A stretch of DNA of 11,990 nt, taken from positions 1-11,990 of the forward strand of contig RBNI01005879.1 in the NCBI GenBank assembly GCA_003990745.1, written 5' to 3'. The number at the start of each line of letters is the position of its first letter. The first letter of the stretch is position 1. The stretch comes from Jimgerdemannia flammicorona. Lineage: Eukaryota; Mucoromycota; Endogonomycetes; Endogonales; Endogonaceae. Shown here one piece after another: positions 1 through 7,428 of the stretch. A program made the translations under genes and the position numbers. The notes under the pieces are model-generated. The model was not told the DNA's origin. It ran no database searches and was given only the letters and a program-made list of their open reading frames with translations.

Positions 1-1532
1 GGGGGATGTTCGCAAAAGCACACGCAGCAATCGACAAGGAAACTCGGCGCGCTCAGCATATTTTAGAGGCGGAGATATGCTGGGAGCGAATTACGTCGGT
101 GACTGGAGGTTTGCTCAAACCTGTTTGAGATTAGCAGCATGTATTTCGGGTAGGTTTAATGTCGTTAGAATACCGGTGGAACATTTTCCTTTTACGTCGA
201 AACGGAAATGTTTGAGCCTCTCTTCTCTCTTTGTGTGATGTGGCACGAAACCCAAGACGAAAAGGTTGGCCTCCGGAGACAACGACACAGGTAAGTACAG
301 CGACAAGAGCAAGTCGGAATTTTATGTACCTCTGATCACCGGGGTCAAAACGATTAGTGGGTCGAACGAGCAGGAATGAATCTGCCAAACAACTTTGATC
401 AGGCATATATATACAAACGAGCAATTTGAAATTCCGGATCTGAGCAACATGTGTCGTCGCGAAAATAAATTGGATATGCTTGTAAATTTTTGAGGTCTAG
501 GATTTGTTATGTACTGGCGGGCAAAAAGAGCAAAACTTTACGTGGCTCCAGACTAACGAGTCGGACGGACGGTAACCTTTTGTGGCTCAAGTATATATAT
601 AATTACAAATTGTGTAACTATATCGAATATTTCTGCATACAAAGATAAATCCGTCTTGGTAGGACTTTCGAAACTAGAGATAAGAAGGTAGGGTTGTGAA
701 CAGTGCAACCTACGATACGGACTGGTCAGGTTGTCTACTATCGGCCTGTGGGCCCGTCCGAAAGATCCCATAAGCCATCTAAATAAGTGCGATTGCTCCT
801 GTGACAGACGCATAGCTTTAGAATCCAATAGATCAATGAGAAAGCAATATCCCGCCGACGTTTTTTTTTTTTTTATTTTTTTTATTTTTTTAATTTGTCG
901 TCGTGTTATACATTATTTGACCGTGTCCCTTTTGGTTATGTTTACAGCTATTTCCACTGTACCCAAGGGAAACGGCGAGGATCTGCATTATTGAAAGAGG
1001 GGTAGACATCACCTATTTGGACGAATGCACACCGTGAGGGTCTCTTTGTTCATTCTCCCAGCACAGCAAAAGAGTTCGTGTGGACAAAAGGTTCCGATGC
1101 GCAGGAGATCAATTTGATTCGATTCCACCGTTTCGGCCCGAACTCCGCGCGCACACGCCGTGGATATGAAAATTCTAGACTCCGCTGTTCCCGCTTCCAA
1201 GGGGGTGGGTATAAGTGTAACAGTCAGACACGGTAACGGGTTGCATGAACTATCGAGGGTTCAACGATCAGTCAGGGTGGGCTAAAATATCAGTAATAGA
1301 GCATGTATTGTAACTGGTCTATAAACGGAGCGGCATATGTGCGGACTCATTTCTAATTCGTTGACATTGGTGAGAACTTATCCTAAATGGACACAAACAA
1401 TGCTTGCTCATCTGTATCCTTGACTAGAATTTATGCGATCGGCGCTTACAAACGGATTTAAGAGCGATCCTCGCACGAAGCTCCTTTTGGATAATCCCTT
1501 AGTGATACCAAAAACAGACCACAACCCTCACA
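1..1532. other. Stretch without a convincing gene
   Basis: I see no recognisable protein family, RNA gene or repeat family here apart from the T-rich tract at 861-891. A short plus-strand frame opens with ATG at 6-8 and stops at 126-128 (40 codons). It could be the last exon of something lying to the left, but nothing in it is recognisable. Minus-strand frames of 60-97 codons around 131-424 and 553-828 show no motif, no codon pattern and no convincing splice sites. Confidence 0.5.
861..893. repeat. T-rich tract (T14-A-T8-A-T7)
   Basis: A run of T interrupted by single A residues. It is flanked by short inverted bases (CGACG before, CGTCG after). Similar T-with-A tracts lie at 9329-9353 and 9480-9517. 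Read on the minus strand they would be A-rich, as in retroposon tails, but no element body is recognisable next to this one. Confidence 0.6.
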
Positions 1533-1685
1533 ATGACTACCGAAGAGGAGAGTCCGTCTCATACAAATATCGCCGTTTCCACGAATGACCACTACATAGC
1601 TGCTCTCGATACCACCCTCGATATAGAATTGCAAAGTAGAAGACAAGAATACCGAAATTGCTTGACTATACACTTCTATTTATAA
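1533..1685 (+). CDS. Possible small ORF or first exon, 50 codons, unknown function
   Basis: An ATG in an acceptable fungal context (A at -3) opens 50 codons beginning MTTEEESPSHTNIAV and ending at TAA 1683-1685. The product is acidic at the start and contains no domain I recognise. A possible splice donor (GTAGAAG) lies inside the frame near its end, so it could be a first exon whose continuation was separated by the homopolymer tract at 1845. It could equally be chance: there is no homology, and nothing downstream continues it. I keep it only as a weak candidate. Confidence 0.15.
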   Translation: MTTEEESPSHTNIAVSTNDHYIAALDTTLDIELQSRRQEYRNCLTIHFYL

Positions 1686-1844
1686 GTGAAAGGACCTCAA
1701 GAATACAAATGACAACAATAATCAAGTGACCTATCATATTAGTGACCACCCAAAAGGAAAGTGCGTCATCCGTTCATCTCCATTCTCTTCTATGCTTATT
1801 TTATGTTTGACGATTGCTTTTTAAGTGACTGTAATTACGATGTG

Positions 1845-1912
1845 TTTTTTTTTTTTTTTTTTTTTTTAAAAAAAAATAAATTTTTTTTTTTTTTTTTTTT
1901 TTAAAAAAAAAA
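1845..1912. repeat. Alternating homopolymer block T23-A9-T-A3-T22-A10
   Basis: Direct reading gives 23 T (1845-1867), 9 A (1868-1876), T, 3 A, 22 T (1881-1902) and 10 A (1903-1912). The T-then-A unit appears twice, so each half can fold on itself and the block looks duplicated. Such tracts often act as nucleosome-free DNA and are also prone to assembly error. The exact lengths should not be trusted. Confidence 0.8.
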
Positions 1913-1919
1913 TACATAT

Positions 1920-2592
1920 TATTATTTTGTGTTATTACTCTTTATTACAACAATAAAATAAAATAGAAACCCAGTTGTACTTATTGAGTGCTCACCACTT
2001 TATACTACTCCAATACTTTTTACCCTCTAATCAAACTACTTCTCTATACTCTCAAATACCTCCTCTATCCAAATCTCACTTCCATCTTTACTCTACCTTC
2101 ATATCTATAATATAAATTCTCTATCTCTACTTCTATAATCCAAATCACCCACTTCTATCTCTATTACCTGAATCTTCTACCTTTACCTCTACTTTCCAAA
2201 TCTCTTACTTCTATCTCTACTATCTGAATTCTCTACCTCTATCTCTACTACTTAAATCCTCTATCTCTACCTTCTTCATTCAAATTCTTCACCTCCTCCA
2301 TTCAAATTCTATATCTCCTCTATCTAAATTTCTTATCTCCTCTACTCAAATTCTCTATCTTTACCTCCTTTATCTTCTCTATCTCCTCTACCCAGACCTC
2401 CACCTCTACCACTACTACCAAATACTCCACCTTCATCTATATTACCTAAATCTCTCACCTTCATCTTCACTATCTGAATCCTACACCTAAATCTCCTTCA
2501 CCTAAATCTCTCACCTCTATCTCCTCCACCTGAACCTCCACCTCAATCTTCTCTATCTAAATCTCTATCTTCATTTCCTCCATCCAAACCCC
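1920..2592. repeat. CT-rich (minus-strand GA-rich) degenerate minisatellite, unit near 30 bp
   Basis: The plus strand is almost devoid of G: I count five G between 2041 and 2600, and none in 1991-2169 or 2227-2394. Phrases such as CTCTACCTCTATCTCTAC followed by an A-rich CTGAATT or CAAATTC recur roughly every 25-33 bp, which indicates a degenerate tandem repeat. All reading frames contain stops, so it is not coding. On its right edge it runs into the last leucine-rich-repeat exon of the minus-strand array. A long polypurine-polypyrimidine tract like this could form triplex DNA or R-loops; that is inference. Confidence 0.8.
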
Positions 2593-2898
2593 CACCTCCA
2601 TGCACACATCTTCACTACTGAATTCAGTTTCTGAAGATAAACAGAGGATGAAACAGTGAATATACCAAGTTTAGAGGTAGAAATTATTGCGCCACTATAA
2701 GCAACAATTTACACAGTTCTAACATACACTCGAGCTTCAATGTGGTCAGAGTCATATTCTGCTTCATAGATTCAACTAGTGCATGTGCTCCATAATTGCT
2801 CTAGAGATAAACATTACATAGATAAACAAATGCATAATAATTGAAAACTGAAACCCACCTTGTGGCTGTAAACATCAGTATATAGAATTCAAGCATAC

Positions 2899-2982
2899 CC
2901 TGAAGATTCAGTGTAATCAGACTCATACACTGATTCAGAGCCTCAGCTTGTTCATACGCTTCTATGCTACCTATGTTGTTAT
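2899..2982 (-). pseudogene. LRR exon unit with open frame and both splice sites
   Basis: Exactly 84 nt, with a TTTTTAG acceptor and a GTATGC donor, phase 1 at both ends. It reads NNIGSIEAYEQAEALNQ followed by CMSLITLNLQ. The scaffold leucines LITLNL and the NNIG loop are intact, although the middle is diverged. Confidence 0.7.
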
Positions 2983-3384
2983 CTAAAAATAAATATAAGA
3001 TGGTTGGTATAGTTATGATCTGGAACTCAGCATGTAGTTACATGCAACTGTTCTCAGAGCTCCAATATACCTATGATATTCAGCATATTCAGAATTGTTT
3101 TCTGCTACAGATCTGACCAGTGCATATACTCCCTTACCATCAATGATGATATCTGCAAATGGACAGAATATGGGTATCAATTTTGAGCTGAAACCTATCA
3201 TACAGTTGTATACACGTTTAATCTACTCCAGAGATTCAGCATAGTCAGGGTTGTATCAAGTTTTAACAACTCGGTTAATGCACATACTCTCTTGTTGTTG
3301 TGTTGTTACTTTAAAATGTCCAAGGAAGATCGTGAGCTGAAATCGATCATATAACTACTAAAAGTTCAGACAGTTTTAACATAC

Positions 3385-3468
3385 AGTAGAGCTTCAACCT
3401 GCTCAGAGATGTCTTCTGCCAAAGATATTTGGCTAGTAAGCTTGCTCCCTCATCACCAATGTTGATGC
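3385..3468 (-). pseudogene. LRR exon unit with open frame and both splice sites
   Basis: Exactly 84 nt, with a TTTTCAG acceptor and a GTATGT donor, phase 1 at both ends. It reads INIGDEGASLLAKYL followed by WQKTSLSRLKLY. The IGDEGA segment is the closest in the array to the canonical loop of this LRR class. Confidence 0.75.
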
Positions 3469-4150
3469 CTGAAAATAAATAAGAGAATACGTGAAAATTG
3501 AGAACCGAAACTCACAATACAACAATAAGTAAAATGCAGCATTGTCAGGATCATGCACTGCATTAGAAACTTGGCCATTGAACATGCTCTCTTCCTTTCA
3601 ATGTTAATAACTAATAATGAATAAGAGATGGATGAAAAAACATATAAAAAATATGGACAAAAACTCATTGCATGACTAAAAATAGCAATTCCAACAGGTT
3701 TAACATACATGTAAAATTCAGTGTAATTAGGGTCCAGTTCTACTTCAGAGACTCGGCCAAGTGTGCTTACTCCATCACCACCATTGGTGTTTTCTGAAAA
3801 TGAATGAGCAATCAGACAGAACCCATCACACAGTTGCAAACAACAGTTCATAAATTCGAACACACTCTCAAGATTCAGTATGACCAGGGTCGTATTGTCC
3901 TTCAGAGCCAGAGCTCCTTCAGTGCTTGTGCAATTTTGAAAAGACAGGTACAGGTTGTGAGATTATACCCACAACACAGCTGCAAACAACCAGTTCTAAC
4001 ATACTCTTAAGATTCCACATGGCCAGGGTCGTGTTCTGATTCAGAGATATGATCAGGGCGCATGCTCCTTCACCACACAAATATGAAAAAGAGATTAATG
4101 AATAAGCATGCATACGCAGCTATAATCGACAGTTCACAATTTTAATATAC

Positions 4151-4234
4151 CATCAAGGTTCATTGTGGTCAGGCTTGTATTCTGCTTCAGAGGCTCGACC
4201 AGTATACATGCTCCATCACCACAGATATCATTGT
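4151..4234 (-). pseudogene. LRR exon unit with open frame and both splice sites
   Basis: Exactly 84 nt, with a TTCAG acceptor just above 4234 and a GTATAT donor just below 4151, phase 1 at both ends. It reads DNDICGDGACILVEPLK then QNTSLTTMNLD. The leucines and the asparagine expected of a ribonuclease-inhibitor-type repeat are in place. It is one of three units (with 3385-3468 and 2899-2982) that have no visible lesion. Confidence 0.75.
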
Positions 4235-4539
4235 CTGAAGATGATGATCAAATACGCCACGATTGTAAGCTGGAACCCACTACCTTAAACAACAGTTCAC
4301 ATATTTTTACCATTATATATGAGATTCAGCATGATCCGGGTTGTGTTCTGTTTCAAAAACTCACCCTGTGTGCATGCTCTCTCACTGCTGATGATTCATC
4401 TGAAGATGAACAGAGGATGGATCATCGCCGGTGGCCTTACGCCCTTTTTCTGCCACAAAAAGTGTGAGTTTGTGAAATGGGAGAGTTCAAGAGAGGGTGA
4501 GGGTTTGAGATTTCGAAGGATTAGATTTTATACCCCCTC

Positions 4540-4860
4540 TTTTTTGTGGGAGGAGGTGAATAAAGCCTTTTGGGAGCAAAAAATGTGGAAGGGTGAAAGG
4601 AAGAATACCTTGTGGAGGTGAACGACAGGGGAGGAAGCATACTTTGTTGGGGGAATGATGCAGAAGGAAGAATATTTTATGGGCAACGATGTGGAAGGAA
4701 AAATACTTTGTGGTGACGAACCATGCCAAAGGAAGATTAATTTGCATGGGCGAAAGATAGAGAAGGAAGAATACTAGGAGGGACAAACAATGTAGAAGGG
4801 CCGAACAGAGAATATTTGTGATACAGAAGGAAAGATAAAAGTGTTTGCAATAGAGTGTAG
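4540..4860. repeat. Purine-rich minisatellite, unit about 33 bp
   Basis: On the plus strand a unit built around GATGTGGAAGGAAAAATAC followed by TTTGTGGTGACGAAC recurs about eight times with drift. Examples are GATGCAGAAGGAAGAATA at 4658 and GATAGAGAAGGAAGAATAC at 4755. Spacing is 29-34 bp. It begins shortly after the right edge of the LRR array. A minus-strand ORF across it (4487-4921) only reads the repeat out as hydrophobic low-complexity peptide and is not a gene. Confidence 0.7.
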
Positions 4861-4927
4861 GGTGTTTTGGAGTGATTGCGGGGCGATGGGGGCTTGCTGA
4901 TATACGCCCGTATATATGCATTGTGCC

Positions 4928-4945
4928 AAAAAAACCCCCCCCCCC
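4928..4945. repeat. A7C11 homopolymer junction
   Basis: Seven A followed by eleven C, directly beside the inverted and direct repeats at 4966-5049. The C run is long enough that its true length is uncertain. Confidence 0.7.
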
Positions 4946-4965
4946 TTACGCCAGTATTCGTCATT

Positions 4966-4988
4966 GCTGGCCTCACATTATTGCCAGC
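4966..4988. repeat. Short inverted repeat GCTGGC / GCCAGC
   Basis: GCTGGC at 4966-4971 and GCCAGC at 4983-4988 are perfect inverted copies around an 11-nt loop. No T run follows it, and a role is not evident. Confidence 0.4.
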
Positions 4989-4989
4989 A

Positions 4990-5049
4990 TGAATTTTGGA
5001 TTCCAATCATATTCCGGCGTGAATTTTGGATTCCAATCGTATTCCAGCC
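4990..5049. repeat. Two adjacent 30-bp direct repeats
   Basis: Copies at 4990-5019 and 5020-5049 share TGAATTTTGGATTCCAATC followed by TATTCC and differ at only a few positions. Each copy contains the near-palindrome TTGGATTCCAA. This could be a duplicated protein-binding site or the subterminal repeat of an old mobile element; neither can be shown here. Confidence 0.7.
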
Positions 5050-5090
5050 AACAGCATACAGTCGACGATGCGATTAATCGCCGCTTAACT

Positions 5091-5378
5091 TTATGCAATT
5101 ATGCAGAACAATTATGCATTATGCGTTCTCCCCTGCGCCAGAAGCAACTTAGTTTAGCGCCGATTTTAGATAGGTTTCAGCACGCAATGTAGTTCGTTTC
5201 ATGCACCGATGAGTACTCGTTGCATCTCGCATCTTAGCAACTAAGCGTATACTACTCCAGTAACGTCAGTTTACAGTCACATTTATGTTACAATTAGTTC
5301 AGTTTACAGCTTAGGTCTGCGGATTTATGCATTTTACGTACATTTATTTTACGGTGCACGTCTTTCGTATTTTATGCA
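5091..5378 (+). promoter_or_regulatory. Cluster of TTATGCA/G heptamers
   Basis: The heptamer TTATGCA occurs at 5091-5097, 5099-5105, 5112-5118, 5325-5331 and 5372-5378, and TTATGCG at 5119-5125. Six near-identical heptamers within 288 bp is far more than chance would give. They look like repeated binding sites in a non-coding stretch, possibly the old upstream region of the RCC1-type gene that follows. No transcription start can be assigned. Confidence 0.35.
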
Positions 5379-5379
5379 A

Positions 5380-6040
5380 AGGACACTTGAGTTTTACATG
5401 CGGGAAAATTGCGCGCAACAGCATGAACATTGGAAGCCGGTGGTATTGACGAAGGACCAAGGCACGCCTCTGCACAGTCCGTCAGGAATACGGGCAGCCC
5501 GCTTATACGCTTTTCGTAATGTGATATTCGGTCTAACACTTTTTCCTTTATTCCCTCCTTCCATCTGTAACATATTCTACACCATCGTTAAGATGTATAT
5601 CGTCGCCCTTCAACAAACATTATCTCCGCCGAGATCAATTCTCGCGATACCCAGCTACCCCCATCCTAATCACCAGCCACTTAACCAGCACTGATCAACA
5701 GACTCCCACATGTATACTATTTAGTTGACCGAAACTCTTACAACTTTCGAAACAACAGGTGAGTTTTGGATTTAATTAATGGAAGGATTGCCGGTCAATT
5801 GATATAATTGAAGCGAGGAGAAGGCTTGGGGAAGCGATGAACATAGAAATAGTTATCAGTACGAGGCGGTTCCCATGCAATCACGATGCAGTGCGGTGCA
5901 GCCATAATTGAAAGAGCCCTTTATTAGGCTGCGCTCAGAAAAGACATATACATATTACATCATTCGAACATACATTGACCTGATCTCTATTCCTTTCTTT
6001 CGAATTCTCACAAACCTAATAACACTTCCTTCCTCCTCAG
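5380..6040 (+). other. Gene-poor stretch; possible 5' part and first intron of the RCC1 gene
   Basis: A good donor (CAG-GTGAGT) at 5759 and a good acceptor (CCTCCTCAG) at 6038-6040 could bound a 282-nt intron (5759-6040) leading into the RCC1 exon. Upstream of the donor, the family I suspect would carry ankyrin repeats, but I cannot read any with confidence. An open frame at 5374-5694 contains a faintly ankyrin-like TKDQGTPLH and nothing else recognisable. Confidence 0.3.
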
Positions 6041-6838
6041 GACCACGAAGGCAACCATCCATTCGACCTCCTCAACTTCACCACCGATAGTACAAACCCC
6101 TCTACCTCCAACTGCTCCAACCTCAATCTTCCTCGGCCTGGCGGGCTTAGACGGACTCCTCAGGTCGATTGATCACGGATGGCACGGCGCTTTACACATG
6201 GGGCATGAACGCCAACTAAGTCCTGTCGCATGCCGACTCTGATAACCGGACCTTCGCCGAACGTGTGCGGGTAGCTCCTTCGCGACGTAGCGTGGAAGGC
6301 TGATTATGCAGGTGGCTATGGCCACGTCTCACACAGCAGTCGTGACGAGCGACACGGAGGGAAATCTCTTTGTTGTGCTTTGAGAAATGGGGGGAGGCTG
6401 GATGGATCAAAAGAAGCTCAGCTGACATCAAGGAACGTTAGGGGCGTTGGATGGAGGATAAGGAATGTGGCATCGGGAAGGGATCATACCGTTATCGTGA
6501 CTGAGAGGAGGGAGGTTATCAGGTTTGAGAGTACTTGGTTTGGGAAGCTGGGTGAGTGGTTTGTTCTGATTTACTAGTTGAGGCTGTTGAGGATGTATTG
6601 AGTTACACAGAAGTAGGAAACTGGGTATGGTCCAGTAAGAATCACGGTCTGACTGATGTTAACACTGCAAACCTCCTCCAATAGGTTACCAGCTTGAGCA
6701 CAAGGAGGACGAGGAGTCCATACAACTGATGTCGCGAGTTCTCACCGATCCGAAACACAGCTGCTGCCTCGCGTTTCCACACCATCGTTTATGCCGGCAC
6801 CAAGGTGTTCACGTCCGGGCTTAACCTTGGTCAACTTG
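6041..6838 (+). pseudogene. Broken RCC1-repeat gene, possibly ankyrin-RCC1-BTB (IBtk-like) type
   Basis: Exon 6041-6551 begins DHEGNHPFDLLNFTTD, then, after a frame change, reads ALYTWGMNAN, a stop (TAA 6217-6219) and VLSHADSDNRTFAERVRV. This is a typical RCC1 blade in which the stop replaces an aromatic residue. Further blade remnants follow in shifted frames: MATSHTAVVTSD with GNLFVV, then NVASGRDHTVIVTE and STWFGKLG. A donor GTGAGT at 6552 and an acceptor ATAG at 6681-6684 bound a 133-nt intron. The second exon (6685-6838) opens YQLEHKEDEESIQLM and, after another frameshift, gives SRFHTIVYAGTKVFTSGLN and LGQLG, ending at GTGAGG. At least four lesions are visible. RCC1 beta-propellers bind partner proteins or act as exchange factors. 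The IBtk-type assignment rests on the DHEG-PFDLLN lead-in and is tentative; no BTB domain was found downstream. Confidence 0.7.
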
Positions 6839-6898
6839 GTGAGGTATCATTTCATTCTTTTCGGGTGAGATAGGCGAGGATAGAGACGAGCTCGTTAA

Positions 6899-7330
6899 AT
6901 GCGATTGTGCATGCGAACCTATTCAGAGGTCAGGACCACCTTGTTAAATACATCGAGCGCAAACTCCGTTGGAAGCACGCAAAGAAAATGCCGACCACGC
7001 GCGGCGTCCACCTCCCAGAGCCCGCCGACAAGGAGTTCCGCAACACACCCAACTGGAAGGACATCTTCGAGACCATTCACCCATTCCCAACTACGCGGCC
7101 TGTGCACATGACCTCGCCCTCCAGGACAAGCACCCACCACATCACCCACAGCGCCCAATCCGTAATTCGCTGGCCCTAGGTCGTCCACTACGCCAAAGAA
7201 ATCGGTATTTTTTGCCGAGCAGGCGGAAGTTGACCCGGCGTCACCGCCATCGAGAAGAAGAGAAGAAGAGAAGAGGGGAAGATATAAGGACAGGCATCGG
7301 GCGTGGACGGGTCTCTGTCACGGCCCTCTC
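6899..7330 (+). pseudogene. Unrecognised coding remnant with frameshifts
   Basis: A frame from about 6907 reads HANLFRGQDHLVKYIERKL, RWKHAKKMPTTRGVHLPEP and ADKEFRNTPNWKDIFETIH. Near 7080 sense continues in another frame as PNYAACAHDLALQDKHPPHH. Further on, VVHYAKEIGIF and then FAEQAEVDPASPPS appear in two other frames. The composition is protein-like (charged, with aromatic and proline spacing), and the frame changes suggest a gene that has lost function. I do not recognise the family. It follows the RCC1 remnant by about 60 nt and could be a later part of the same gene or a separate one. An AGAAGA-rich stretch at 7253-7280 ends the protein-like signal. Confidence 0.35.
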
Positions 7331-7428
7331 TACGCAGCGGCGGAGAGGAGTTGCAATCCAAGAGCATTGGGTCTGCGTTACGACCATTGCCAAAGGCTAG
7401 ATAGACTACGCCTGTTGCACCCGTTACA

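Larger units (their letters stand above)
2631..4399 (-). repeat. Tandem repeat of an exon+intron unit, mean period about 161 bp
   Basis: Start-to-start distances of successive exon blocks are 165, 149, 149, 143, 183, 142, 160, 156, 170, 182 and 170 bp. The introns share features as well as the exons. After the GTATGTT donor most carry an AACTG-TTGTTTGCA-like stretch, then a GGGTTTCAGCTC-like stretch, then a TTTTCAG acceptor (minus-strand reading). The repeated unit is therefore exon plus intron, not a repeat formed only in coding sequence. Confidence 0.75.
2593..4421 (-). pseudogene. Degenerate array of twelve single-LRR exons (RI/NLRC3-type leucine-rich repeats)
   Basis: Reading the minus strand from right to left, homologous blocks lie at about 4399-4318, 4234-4151, 4085-4005, 3936-3866, 3793-3709, 3610-3527, 3468-3385, 3308-3227, 3152-3071, 2982-2899, 2800-2728 and 2630-2593. 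Each is about 84 nt and encodes one 28-residue repeat of the form N-IG-EGA-AL-ESLKQNTTL-LNL. Examples are GDGACILVEPLKQNTSL (4234-4151), GEGACALIISLNQNTTL (4085-4005) and VCALTELLKLDTTLTMLNL (3308-3227). Exons are bounded by TTTCAG-type acceptors and GTATGT/GTATAT donors in phase 1, so whole units could be added without shifting frame. Introns are 58-98 nt and resemble one another. Decay is clear: a one-base insertion and a TAG in the 3793-3709 copy, a one-base loss in the 4399 copy, and lost acceptors at about 4085 and 3936. No NACHT domain or other partner domain is in the window. LRR identity is confident; whether any part is still expressed is open. Confidence 0.8.

Noticed and set aside
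131..424. 97-codon minus-strand ORF
   Set aside because: No motif, no neighbour and no codon pattern; consistent with chance.
3453..3863. 136-codon minus-strand ORF
   Set aside because: It reads through two LRR exons and the introns between them. The LRR frame itself is shifted by a one-base insertion, so the long frame is accidental.
2631..4399. Regular spacing suggestive of a CRISPR-like array
   Set aside because: The repeats are diverged 84-nt coding blocks with splice sites, and the spacers resemble each other, unlike CRISPR spacers; the genome is eukaryotic.
4487..4921. 144-codon minus-strand ORF with membrane-like segments
   Set aside because: It is the purine-rich minisatellite read on its pyrimidine strand; the hydrophobic segments repeat with the DNA unit.
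5374..5694. 106-codon plus-strand ORF upstream of the RCC1 remnant
   Set aside because: Only a faint ankyrin-like TPLH; composition and lack of splice support do not allow a gene call.
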